A DNA stretch of 64,000 nucleotides from Cloeon dipterum (taxonomy: Eukaryota; Arthropoda; Insecta; Ephemeroptera; Baetidae): assembly GCF_949628265.1 (NCBI RefSeq), contig NC_088786.1, positions 15,314,001-15,378,000 of the forward strand. Direction: 5' to 3'. Numbering within the stretch: the first letter of the stretch is position 1; each line of letters begins with the position of its first letter. This document shows, one piece after another, positions 12,797-25,067 of the stretch. Below the pieces are notes generated by a model. That model was not told the DNA's origin, ran no database searches, and saw only the letters and a list, made by a program, of their open reading frames with translations. The translations under genes were made by a program, and so were the position numbers.

Positions 12797-15682
12797 AAGT
12801 GCGAATTCCAAGCACCATTGCCGCTGCGAAGCACTCGTTCCTTTTCATCCTAGTCGACGAGGACGTTCACTTCGTCGATCGATATGTTTCATTGTATACA
12901 GCGGAAAGATATGTTTTTGCCGTAACTCTTACGTTTTCACGATGGTCTTGCTGTGCAAACTTTTGTGAACCGGGAGCAAGTGTTTTGTATGCATGATAAT
13001 TATATCCAATGAAAGGATTTTGAATTGATTTACCGGAAACTTTTACTTCTAGGAGCAAGATATTTATATTTTTGTGACATTTTCCTGACAAACGCGATCA
13101 GATTTCCTTGTATTCGCCGTGGAGAAAAAAATTCAATTCACATTAATAAGAAATGACCAAAAGCTTTAGGCGCCGCGCAACTAATTGTGATTCAGCCGAT
13201 CAATTAAGTGTGTAATCACAAAATTAAAACTGTGCATTCTGCAAAAGGCAAGAACGATCAAACTCTACAGTTACGACTATTAAATTATAACAATTATTAA
13301 ACACTTAACATGCTAACTGTTATTATAGCCAGTATATGTGCGTGTTATCAACTCATGAAATTTAAATGTTGCTCGATCTGAGAGAGTTTAAATGGCACGT
13401 CCAAAATCAGTTACAAAAGAGGAATATTCAAATGAAGAAATTTAAAATAAATTTTAATCTCCCAGAAAAGAGCGAGGATCGTCTTATTTCTATATCCTAC
13501 TACTTTCCTCTACCACAGATAGCGTTTGCTTTCGCCCACTTTCACCGCGATCGACGCCATCATTGCTATCGAAAGCAGCAGCCTATTATCGGAGTTTTCC
13601 GTTCGACTAGCTCTAATAAATCTAAGGATAGGCTTCTCTGTCATCGTCCTTCGCGTTACCCACATGGATAGCAATTAAAACATAATTAAGAGCATACTCG
13701 ACCGACTTCTAACCTCGTAGAGCTTCGAAGAATGCGACACCACCTGATTTTATCAGTACTTAAAATTACGCAAGACGCAAGATTGCTTTTCTATCGATCA
13801 GTCCAAGAGATCTTTCATCGTTTTTTTTAAATTTAAATATGGCAAGATGCTTTTCAAAAGCTACGAGGCTATCTAAATCATTTTAATAAGCTACACATTT
13901 CAACCAATATAGAGTTTATTTCGGTCTCACGAATGTTAAATGTGACCCCATAATATCACCAATTTTAATTAGCGTAAGATTTTTTGAAATCAGGGGGTTG
14001 TAACTGAACTTCCATCTTCGGTGACTACGTATATATGTTTGTTGGGTAAAGGTATACTGCACGTGATACATTATAAGGGCAGTTTCATGTTGGTAGAGTG
14101 AACACTTGCAAAGCAGAAGGAAAATTTGCAAGCATCAAAATTTGCACATCTTACCTATGATATTTTCAAGGGTATTTAAAAATTACATGCCCTTATGTGT
14201 ATTGCAGTTTTCAATATTAATAACAATTCGGTTTTATATGTTGATATCTAGAATTGCCTCTGAATAGCTATAGATGCTATTCAACTTTGTTTATTGTTAT
14301 GGCCCAGCAGGGCAACTTTGCCCCTTACTTACCCATGTACAAAACCAATATACTACAAATTATAACAAAACATTATAAAGAGAAGTTTTACTCAGTATAG
14401 TGAAAACACATCAGAAACGTCATGAAAACCCAGTTGAGATGGACCAGCATGCTCTTTCTTCGATCTTCTCGTTACAGCTTTCCATTGAATTGAATTTAAA
14501 CGCTATAACCGTATCTAAAATCTAAAGGCACGTTAAAAGGACGTGGAAATTATTCATATTTAAGAATGTATTAGAGCTATGAAGATCTGCATAAAAATTG
14601 CTTTTTGTTTTCATTTTACGCATGGTTTGATTTAGAAAAGCTGATCTATATTCAACTCGTTCCAAGTCTCGTCTCCCATCTCTAGTTGAAACGAAGGAAC
14701 TGACGCAACGTGCACAATATAAATTAATTGCTGTAACCTATCACGAGCGTATCGCCAATATTTTAATCTGCACCTTCATTTGCATCATTTTATAGATCAA
14801 GTGTGCAGCACACGTTAAAATCAACATACTGCAGGATAAGAACACAATAACATATCTATCCATTTTAGTTTGAGTCGTTCCATTTCAAGCAAAGTTTGAC
14901 ACTTTTTAAGGTTTATTTTGCTGATTAACAAACTGAGCTGAACAGACAAACATATTAATAAATCTGTTGCAACACGCCAATAATGCTCTTTTAGCCCTCA
15001 TACTGACCCATTAACAGCATAATTTTCCATGTCGAGTGTACCGCTTGTATCAGAGAGGCATTGCACAAATTTGCCAAGAGGGTGCCATCTGCAAAAGTAG
15101 TGGAGCTTTGATGCTGTAGACCATATGTGTACCATTTCACGACCCTTTTTAATATGATGTTAAATATTAAATATGCTACTCGCTTTTTGTGTCTGATTAA
15201 AACTAATTAAAAGTATTCTTACTTTGTCCTAAAATTTTCGCAGTCAATTTACCAGTGCAGACAACATGGTAAAATATCAACGTGAACATATAATTCTGGA
15301 TGTCAATGGCTTGACCCATTTTTATCTTTTTTATGAAAACTGCCCATGTCCAGTCTCGAAATGCGTAATTTTAAGAATAAAATAGCCTTTAAATAAGCGC
15401 CTTTTTTCTCTAAGTTTCAAAGTTCAGTTAATCCTAAATCATATTGTTTGAACGCAGAAATCGAAAGTTACTAAATTGTTATACTGCAAGATATATTAGA
15501 CAAATTAATTAATTAGCTACATTTTAAAAGATTGCATTTTAAAATTAATTTTAATTTTACCAATAGTAACTATAACTTACACTAATATAATCATTATCAC
15601 ATTTTAAAGAGATAATTCCTATTAATTCAAAACATTTCTTGTTTTGTTGCAAATGAAGTTCCGATATTTATTTTTTGGTGCG

Positions 15683-17993
15683 TTAAGAAGTTTGCTCGCA
15701 CAAATAATTCGTAGATTCATAGCATTCCCAATCATTAAATCCATTGGGTCCTGGGAGGCCAAGCACACCAATTCCAACAGTCATTACCATGCAATGTTGG
15801 TCGGGCAAGTAGTTTGGCTGAAGTAATATCCATCGATATGCAGATACATCAAGAGTATTTCCTGTACACCACGCAAATTTTTTATGGCAAAACCTGTCAC
15901 TTGCTCCAAGCCAGTAATTTGTTTCTTTGAGTTTCATCACATCTAGATTGAACAAATCAACAACAATAATAATTAATCTTGTTCAAATAGGAAATATGTT
16001 TACCATCATTATATTTGGTGATGCAGTCCTGCTCCGATCTGGTTTCAAAAGAGCTCAGTACCATGCCCAAGGCACAGCATGCTTGGAAAGCCATCGTGTG
16101 GTTTAGCTATCATTTGTAATAAATAAAATTTTTGCAACCAAATATCTACTGGCTGTACTTACTTTTTCAGTGCTAAAGAAGTAATTTTTCCCACAAGCTG
16201 ATTTTAATGCTCCCTTTCCACTGGGGACTGTAATAAATTTATATAGTTAATTAAAACATTATTTCCATAATTTTTGAAAAAAGCTAGCCTTTCAGAGTGA
16301 CTCCATCAGGAAAATAGTTCGGCTAGACAGAAAAGATTTATGAGTGTTTTTGTAACTTAATTCTTAAAAAAATGAATCACGTTTTTGTTGCACGGCAAAA
16401 CGCATCCATCATCCATGCAAGGATTCGATTTAGGCACAACGGTAGCACCTGTTATTTTTTCATTTGGATTAGTGTGCATGCAAAAATAATTTTTGGATAG
16501 CGCTTACTGTTTGGTGGAGGAGATGTCCATCCATCATTATCAGCAGCAGTGGGATCGCTGAGATTTCCAGCCCCGGGAGGGCTTAAGTTACTTGTAGTTG
16601 TTGAGCCACCTCCATCACCTTTAGTTGTTGTAACATCACCAGTACTTTGTGCTGTCGAGCCTCCACCACTATCCTGAGTATTCGAACCCCCGCCGATACC
16701 CTGAGTAGTCGAACCTCTTCCACCACCTTGAGTAGTCGTAGTTCCTCCACCATCCTGAGTAGTCGAACCTCCGCCGCTACCCTGAGTAGTCGATCCTCTT
16801 CCACCACCTTGAGTAGTCGTAGTTCCTCCACCATCTTGAGTAGTCGAAACACCACCTTCAGCAGCAAATCCTCCACCACCGTGCTGTGTAGTTGAAACGC
16901 CAGCACTTCCCTGTGTTGCTGAACCTCCGCTGCTTCCCTGAGTTGTCGAGATTCCAGCATTGCCTTGAGTGGTCAAATCCCCATTACTCTGGGAAGCTGC
17001 AGCACTACTTGAATCAGATGCGCTTCCTGCGCCACTTGCAGCCCCACTACTGCCTGTTGTTGCACCTCCACCTGGCCCTGAATTCGCAATTGTGTCTCCA
17101 GGGGCACCAGCCGAACCGTCTGAGGGTGCAGAAGAGCCGGCACCTGGATCGCTTCCAGGTGCAGAACCGCCACCGTCAGCCGGGTCAGATCCTGCATCTC
17201 CGTAGTCCCCGTTTTCTCCCGCAGTTACTCCTGTATAACCCACCCCCGCGGCGGTGGTTGTCATCCCTGAACCAGCACCTCCTGCGGCACCGCCGCCTCC
17301 AGAATTGTTGATTTCACCTATCGAGCCAGTTCCATAGTCGGCTGACCCTCCACCAGATGAGTCTGACGGGGCACCAGATTCAGAATTTCCTGCTCCGCTG
17401 CCTGAATCAATCACATTGCTGCCGCTGTTTGAAATTGTGGTTGTCAGTTCCGAAGAACCTCTTTGGATTATTCCACTTCCAGCCCCTGTAGGCTTTGTTA
17501 GAAAAATTATATTCCAATTAGGCGCAGTAAAAAATCTTTGTCTATAATACAGTAATCAAATTCTTGGCCGACGAGTTTCGGGTGTAATTTCCGCTTTTAG
17601 TTGGTGAGCAAGAATTCCTGCCACAGCACTTGATAATTCTCTGTCGCACGGCACGGTGCAATCCATAAATCTCTGAGCACGAGTCGGAAATCAATCAAAT
17701 ATATGTTAAATACGCTTAACTTACTAGATTTGTGAAGCTTAATGGTAATCACTTTTTGCTGACCAATGAATGATTCGCAAACAATAATCTGGAAATGTTT
17801 TTACGTCAATTTTGTGTCAATTTTTGATTGATTTAAAAATGAAGAAACTTTCATGTTTTTGAGTTCACCAATAAAAAGGAAAGCAAAGAAATAAACTCTT
17901 TGTGTAAACAGGCACAGAGCTAGGAGTTGAAAACGACAAATTAATTATAATTACCAACAAGCTGGAAGTGAGAAGAATTGAAAACCAATTCAT
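15683..17993 (-). CDS. Secreted mucin-like C-type lectin (unit 1 copy), nine exons
   Basis: Exons 17993-17955, 17788-17725, 17672-17551, 17492-16508, 16448-16381, 16322-16289, 16227-16163, 16106-16004 and 15942-15683 join in phase to 579 aa. The order is a signal peptide (MNWFSILLTSSLL), a short Cys motif (QRIIKCCGRNSC, about residues 49-60), a Ser/Gly/Thr-rich mucin-like region (about 76-403) with degenerate GGGSTTQ repeats likely to be O-glycosylated, and a Cys-rich linker plus C-type lectin domain (about 404-579). Lectin hallmarks are FQACCALGM, NYWLGASD, WCTG, QPN in place of EPN/QPD, NDWEC and NYLCE. Calcium and sugar binding are uncertain because of the altered QPN motif. The intron after the sixth exon appears to use a GC donor. 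Probably secreted; barrier or immune roles are inference. A paralogue lies at 22812-25067. Confidence 0.85.
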
Positions 17994-18730
17994 TGATATT
18001 GGCGATAGCATGACTGTGGAAGCCTGGTCTACGCGCACTAATATCCAACAGTGGGGCCAATTTGTTGCTGGAAGAGAATAAAGCGGACGCAGTTGGGAAA
18101 CAATTAAATCAACTGTGTCGTCAGCACAGCTCCCTTCCATTTGCTATTTTCTATATGCGTATAGCGCTTTTGACGTCCACTATTGCTATTATCCTGCATT
18201 TCATGTGTACCTTGTTTAGTGATAAAAAATATTGATAAAACCAGAGTTATTAGCCATCAAATTTTCATTTTACCCTTTTTTATTAATAACACTTATAACG
18301 TAGTATTAGTTAGTTGGCTGAAGACTGGGTTTGTCAGACTTAAAAGAGACATATTATTCGTTCGTTAAGAATAACATTACATGTATTGAGATTAGCTGTT
18401 ATCAATAAATGGTGCTCAAGTTACAAAGCATTTTTATTCCATTCAAGGAATGAGAAAAAAACATGTTGAATTGAAATTTGCACGAATACCCAATATAAAC
18501 TATTCTTGATATGAATTCAAATTTTTTAAAATTGCTGCGGTTCTCTGTAGAATGCCATCTACGGAGAGGGTAGCGCACCCACCGGGGCGAGGGTTGCAGC
18601 GGATGGAACGCGCAGGTGCCGGGGTGGCGGCGAGACCAAATTCTCATCGCTTGTGTGTCGCAAAACCCAGCGGACGGGCGGCAGAGCAGACAGACGGGCG
18701 GAGCGAAACGATGCAGCTAGCTGCCCACCG

Positions 18731-19030
18731 ATGAAGAGGGTGATCAGCTTCGTCAAGGGGGGTGGAAAGGGCCGCGGGGGTGCCTCCGACGTGGTGCCCG
18801 TCCGCAACCTGAGCTTCGAGGGCGGCCTGGACGACCCACCGGGCTATGAGGTGGACACCAAGACGCTGTCCAAGCTGCATAGGGCTGCCTGGCTGGGCCA
18901 GCTGGACAAGCTCAAGGGGCGCGCCGAGCAGCTGGACGCACCGGACAAGGGCGGCCGGTCCGCCCTGCACCTGGCGGCCGCGCAGGGACACGCCGATGTC
19001 GTCTGGTTCCTCATCAGCAATCGAGCGAAG
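18731..19030 (+). pseudogene. Spare copy of ANKRD26-like first coding exon (unit 1)
   Basis: This 300 bp open segment encodes the same 100 residues as the first coding exon of the ankyrin gene at 26417-26716, starting MKRVISFVKGGGKG and ending FLISNRAK at a GT donor. The upstream GC-rich leader is also duplicated but differs by indels. The next exon lies at 27563, beyond the whole second unit. It could be a non-functional leftover of the duplication, or an alternative first exon that splices over 8.5 kb. The perfectly kept frame and donor fit either a recent duplication or continued use. Confidence 0.75.
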
Positions 19031-19604
19031 GTGCGGTTTTTTATTATCTTCTTTTTTCCTGCCAAAAAGCAGGCGTTGTTCCGTCCATCGATTTTTCGGG
19101 GGTGGAGATGTGAGCCTGCATGTTTTGGTGTAGATGTTTTTGTTGACGGCTTTTCTGCTCGGCTTACAAAGAATGCTTCGCATTTATTGCGATTGAATAT
19201 ATCTTTAAGTGACTAAGTTTGAAAATTTAGGGAAATAATTACAATTATTGGAGTTCAATTAGTGATCATAATTTTTCTCAGCAAAAATTTTCATTTCAAA
19301 GCGCAGGAAGAATAGATTTATTGGACCTTAAAAGCAGTGCAGATATCGAGCGGCGCAGAGAATCATTATTGCACAAAGCGGAAGTTTAGGCGAATCAGTT
19401 TATTCTCTCATGGCCTATTTCACAAAAATGGCGTTGTTCCATCACACACAGGACTGCGTTGTGACGTTTTGACTCTGCAACAACATTAAAATTTATTGAA
19501 CTGAAAATTTTGTGCACTGGAAATTTTGATGCTATACCCTGTATTTTTGAAAACCCCTTTACCCAACATATATTATTGAATTATTATATTATTAAAATGA
19601 AATG

Positions 19605-19690
19605 CGGGTTTCAGCATTCGTGCTAGTGCAGTGCGCGCCCTTCCCGGTCCTCCGGTCCTCGGACAGGGATAAAAAGAGCAAAAAAAAAAT
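19605..19690 (+). repeat. SINE-like 3' fragment at the duplication junction
   Basis: The last 86 bp of the SINE-like element (GGGTTTCAGCATTCGTGCTA onwards to GGATAAAAAG and an A-run) lie in the roughly 250 bp between the two duplication units. It is truncated at its 5' end. Its position suggests the element, or a break at it, took part in forming the junction, although later insertion is equally possible. Confidence 0.65.
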
Positions 19691-19858
19691 AATAAAGTAA
19701 TAAAAATTATGTAGAAATTAATACAAACAATAAATATGGGTTTCCATATTTTATTAAAAACAGACACTGCTACTGTAGAGCCAAATTTTATTTAATTAAG
19801 TGATGAAATTATTTTTTCATTTTTCCATTTCTCAATGCTATTGTCAATCTTGTTTCAG

Positions 19859-20218
19859 CCTGCGAGCTTGGAGCTGCGAACAGCGTGCCCTCCCAGTGTG
19901 GGAAACGGGCGTCGGAGGGAGAACGTGACGCTGCGGCTGATGCCGCGCGTCAACGGCGGCCGTCGCTGCCAGAGTTGCGTGCGGCAGAACTCGGACTCGT
20001 CGTGCGGCAGCGGGCAGGCGCTGCTGGCGCACGACTCGATCGTCGACTCGGCCAACAACACGCCGCAGCACCGCAAGAGGCCTGCGTCGTCAGTGGAGAC
20101 GTCGCTCTCGTCGTCGGGCATGGGCCGTTCGCTGGATTCGTCCGAGCAGGAGGACGGGGATGTCAGGCCCAGCAGGCCCAAGCTGCAGCGACTGCCTGCC
20201 GTCGAGGACGAGGACTGA
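19859..20218 (+). pseudogene. Spare copy of GPCR terminal exon (unit 2)
   Basis: An intact 119-codon open segment with a TTTCAG acceptor and TGA stop matches the GPCR last exon at 12437-12796. Only three residue changes were found (R to H, S to I, R to H). The 3'UTR that follows is also duplicated. As GPCR exon 5 donates in phase 0 and this exon begins in phase 0, it could serve as an alternative terminal exon skipping the first one, but it has no upstream exons of its own. A leftover of the duplication is the simplest reading. Confidence 0.75.
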
Positions 20219-22811
20219 AAGTGCGAATTCCAAGCACCATTGCCGCTGCGAAGCACTCGTTCCTTTTCATCCTAGTCGACGAGGACGTTCACTTCGTCGA
20301 TCGATATGTTTCATTGTATACAGCGGAAAGATACGTTTTTGCCGTAACTCTTACGTTTTCACGATGGTCTTGCTGTGCAAACTTTTGTGAACCGGGAGCA
20401 AGTGTTTTGTATGCATGATAATTATATCCAATGAACGAATTTTGATTTAATTTACCGGAAACTTTTACTTCTAGGAGCAAGACGTTGATATTTTTGTGAC
20501 ATTTTATGACAAACGCGATCAGATTTCCTTGTATTCGCCGTGGAGCAAAAAATTCAATTCACATTAATAAGAAATGACCAAAAGCTTTAGGCGCCGCGCA
20601 ACTAATTGTGATTCAGCCGATCAATTAAGTGTGTAATCACAAAATTAAAACTGTGCATTCTGCAAAAGGCAAGAACGATCAAACTCTACAGTTACGACTA
20701 TTAAATTATAACAATTATTAAACACTTAACATGCTAACTGTTATTATAGCCAGTATATGTGCGTGTTATCAACTCATGAAATTTAAATGTTGCTCGATCT
20801 GAGAGAGTTTAAATGGCACGTCCAAAATCAGTTACAAAAAAGGAATATTCAAATGAAGAAATTTAAAATAAATTTTAATCTCCCAGAAAAGAGCGAGGGT
20901 CGTCTTATTTCTATATCCTACTACTTTCCGCTGCCACAGATAGCGTTTGCTTTCGCCCACTTTCACCGCGATCGACGCCATCATTGCTATCGAAAGCAGC
21001 AGCCTATTATCGGAGTTTTCCGTTCGACTAGCTCTAATAAATGTAACGATAGGCTTCTCTGTCATCGTCCTTCGCGTTACCCACAGGGATAGCAATTAAA
21101 ACATAATTAAGAGCATACTCGACCGACTTCTAACCTCGTCGAGCTTTGAAGAATGCGAAACCGCCTGGTTTTATCAGTACTTGAAACTACGCAAGATGCA
21201 AGATTGCTTTTCTATCGATCAGTTCAAGAGATCTTTCATCGCTATTTACAAATTTAAAATATGGCAAGGTGCTTTTCAAAAGCTATGAGGATACCTAAAT
21301 CATTTTAATAAGCCACATTATATTCCAACCAATAAAAAATTATAACTATAAACATTATAAAGAGAAGTTTACTCAGTATAGTGGAAACACATCAGAAACA
21401 TCATGACAAAACGCAGTTGAGACGTGCCAGCATGCTCACTAGTCGATCTTCTCGTTACAGCTTTCCATTGAATTGAATTTAAACGCTATAACCGTATCTA
21501 AAATCTAAAGGCACGTTAAAAGGACGTGGAAATTATTCCTATTTAAGAATGTATTGGAGCTATGAAGTCCTGCATAAAAATTGCGTTTTGTTTTCATTTT
21601 ATGCATGATTTGATTTATAAAAGCTGATCTATTTTCAACTCGTTCACAGCCACATCTCACGTCTCCCATTTCTAGTTGAAACAACGGAACTGACGCAACG
21701 TGCAATATATAAAGTATTTCTTTGCTGTCACCTATCACGAGCGCATCGCCTCCATTTTAGTCTGCACCTTCATTTGAATCATTTTTAGTTCAAGTGTGCA
21801 GCACACGTTAAAAATCAACAAACTGCAGGATTAGAACACAATAAAATATCTATCCATTTTTTGAGTCGTTTCATTTCAAGCAAAGTTTGACACTTTTTAA
21901 GGTTCATTTTGCTGATTAACAAACTGAGCTGAACAGGCTGCAATTAACAAACATATTAATATATCTGTTGCAACACGCCAATAATGCTCTTTTAGCCCTC
22001 ATACTGGCACATTAACAGCATAATGTTCCATGTCGAGTGTACCGCTTGTATCAGAGAGGCATTGCACAAATTTGCCAAGAGGGTGCCATCTGCAAAAGTA
22101 GTGGAGCTTTGATGCTGTAGACCATATGTGTACCATTTCACGACCCTTTTTAATATGATGTTAAATATTAAATATGCTACTCGCTTTTTGTGTCTGATTA
22201 AAACTAATTAAAAGTATTCTTAATTTGTCCTAAAATTTTCGCAGTCAATTTACCAGTGCAGACAACATGGTAAAATATCAACGTGAACATATAATTCTGG
22301 ATGTCAATGGCTTGACCCATTTTTATCTTTTTTATGAAAACTGCCCATGTCCAGTCTCGTAATGCGTAATTTGAAGAATAAAATAGCCTTTAAATAAGCG
22401 CTTTTTCTCTAAGTTTCAAAGTTCAGTTAATCCTAAATCAGATTGTTCGAACGCAGAAATCGAAAGTTACTAAATTGTTAAACTGCAAGATATATTAGAC
22501 AAATTAATTAATTAGCAACATTTTAAAAGATTGCATTGCATTTTAAAATTAATTTTAATTTTACCAATAGTAACTATAACTTACACTAATATGTATAATC
22601 ATTATCACATTTTTAAGAGATAATTCCTATTAATTCAGATTCGAATAATTCATCAATTTTAAAAAGGTAATACTTTACATCATTTTACAGATAATAAAAT
22701 CAAATTACTATATAAATGCTAAAACTAATATAATTCGATTGGTAAAGAAAATATGGGAAAACATTTCTACTTTTGTTGCAAATGGAGTTCCGATATTTAT
22801 TTTTCGGTACG

Positions 22812-25067
22812 TTAAGGAGTTTGCTCACACAAATAATTCAGAGATTCATAGCATTCCCAATCATTCAATCCACTGATTCCAGGGAAGCCAAAAAAACCAA
22901 TTCCAATAGTCATTTCCATGCAATATTGGTCGCGAGAGTAGTTTGGCTGACTAAGTATCCATCGATATGCGGATACATCAATTGTATTTCCAGTACACCA
23001 CTCAAATTTTTTTTGGCATAACCTGTCACTTGCTCCAAGCCAGTAATTTGTTGATAGGAGTCGCATCACATCTACATTGAACAAATCAACGACAATCACG
23101 CACTTAATCTTGTTCAAATAGGAAAAATGGTTTTACCATCATTATATTTGATGAGACAGTCCTGCTCCGATCTGGTTTCAAAAGAGCTCAGTACCATGCC
23201 CAAGGCACAGCAGGCTTGGAAAGCCATCGTGTGGTTTAGCTTATTTCAATTGCAATAAATTATTTTTGCAACCAAATATATCTACTGGCTATAATTACTT
23301 TTTCAGTGCTAAAGAAATATTTTTTCCCACAAGCTGATTTTAATATCCCCTTTCCAGTGGGGACTGCAATAAATTTATATAATTAATTCAAACATTATTT
23401 CCATAATCTTTAAAAAAAGCTAGCCTTTCAGAGTGACTCCATCAGGAAAATAGTCCGGCTAGACCGAAAAGATTTATTAGTGTTTTTGTAACTTAATTCT
23501 TTAAAAAATTAATCACGTTTTTGTTGCACGGCAAAACGCATCCATCCATGCAAGGATTCGATTTAGGCACAACGGTAGCACCTGTTATTTTTACATTTGA
23601 TTAGTATATGCTTGCAAAAATATTTTTTGGATAGCGCTTACTGTTTGGTGGAGGAGATGTCCATCCACCATTATCAGCAGCAGTGGGATCGCTGAGATTT
23701 CCAGCCCCGGAAGGGCTTAAGTTACTTGTAGTTGTTGAGCCACCTCCATCACCTTTAGTTGTTGTAACATCACCAGTACTTTGTGCTGTCGAGCCTCCAC
23801 CACTATCCTGAGTATTCGAACCCCCGCCGATACCCTGAGTAGTCGAACCTCTTCCACCACCTTGAGTAGTCGTAGTTCCTCCACCATCCTGAGTAGTCGA
23901 AACACCAACTTCAGCAGCAAATCCTCCACCAACGTGCTGTGTAGTTGAAACGCCAGCACTTCCCTGTGTTGCTGAACCTCCGCTGCTTCCCTGAGTTGTC
24001 GAGATTCCAGCATTGCCTTGAGTGGTCAAATCCCCATTACTCTGGGAAGCTGCAGCACTACTTGAATCAGATGCGCTTCCTGCGCCACTTGCAGCCCCAC
24101 TACTGCCTGTTGTTGCACCTCCACCTGGCCCTGAATTCGCAATTGTGTCTCCAGGGGCACCAGCCGAACCGTCTGAGGGTGCAGAAGAGCCGGCACCTGG
24201 ATCGCTTCCAGGTGCAGAACCGCCACCGTCAGCCGGGTCAGATCCTGCATCTCCGTAGTCTCCTGTATAACCCACCCCCGCGGCGGTGGTTGTCATCCCT
24301 GAACCAGCACCTCCTGCGGCACCGCCGCCTCCAGAATTGTTGATTTCACCTATCGAGCCAGTTCCATAGTCGGCTGACCCTCCACCAGATGAGTCTGACG
24401 GGGCACCAGATTCAGAATTTCCTGCTCCGCTGCCTGAATCAATCACATTGCTGCCGCTGTTTGAAATTGTGGTTGCCAGTTCCGAAGTACCTCTTTGGAT
24501 TATTCCACTTCCAGCCCCTGTAGGCTTTGTTAGAAAAATTATATTCCAATTAGGCGCAGTAAAAAATCTTTGTCTATAATACAGTAATCAAATACTTGGC
24601 CGACGAGTTTCGGGTGTAATTTCCGCTTTTAGTTGGTGAGCAAGAATTCCTGCCACAGCACTTGATAATTCTCTGTCGCACGGCACGGTGCAATCCATAA
24701 ATCTCTGAGCACGAGTCGGAAATCAATCAAATATATGTTAAATACGCTTAACTTACTAGATTTATGAAGCTTAATGGTAATCACTTTTTGCTGACCAATG
24801 AATGATTCGCAAACAATAATCTGGAAATGTTTTTGCCTCAATTTTGGGTCAAAATTATCTTCATTCTAACCTACATTATTTATGATAAGCCTAAATATAC
24901 ATTTATGAATTGAAAAAAACTGTTTTATGTTTTTGCGTTCACCCATAGAAAGGAAAGTAAGGAAATAAAATCTTCGTGTAAACATGCACAGAGCTAGGAG
25001 TTGAAAATATTAAATTGCTTATAATTACCAATAAGCTAAAAGCGAGGAGAATTGAAAACCAATGCAT
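22812..25067 (-). CDS. Secreted mucin-like C-type lectin (unit 2 copy), nine exons
   Basis: Exons 25067-25029, 24820-24757, 24704-24583, 24524-23642, 23581-23517, 23458-23425, 23363-23299, 23239-23137 and 23071-22812 join in phase to 544 aa. The layout equals the unit 1 paralogue: signal peptide MHWFSILLAFSLL, Cys motif, Ser/Gly/Thr-rich region (about 76-369), Cys-rich linker and C-type lectin domain (about 370-544) with FQACCALGM, NYWLGASD, WCTG, QPN, NDWEC and NYLCE. The mucin-like region is 34 codons shorter: one block of 27 residues of GGGSTTQ-type repeat and one of 7 residues near VGYTG are missing. The lectin domain differs at scattered positions. All splice sites, including the GC donor after exon 6, are kept, so both copies look functional. 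Confidence 0.85.

Larger units (their letters stand above)
12385..19565 (+). repeat. Tandem segmental duplication, unit 1
   Basis: This unit aligns collinearly to 19815-27250. It contains the terminal GPCR exon (12437-12796), its 3'UTR, a complete mucin-lectin gene on the minus strand (15683-17993) and a spare ankyrin first exon (18731-19030). Offsets to unit 2 are 7422 bp at the GPCR exon, 7129 bp at the lectin stop codon, 7074 bp at the lectin ATG and 7686 bp at the ankyrin ATG, so several indels separate the units. The largest is about 440 bp present here at about 13911-14350 and absent from unit 2. Boundaries are judged by eye to a few tens of bases. Confidence 0.9.

Noticed and set aside
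16647-17311. Plus-strand open frames opposite the mucin exon (also 23945-24343)
   Set aside because: They arise because the repetitive Ser/Gly/Thr codons lack stops in several frames. The minus frame continues in phase into the lectin domain.
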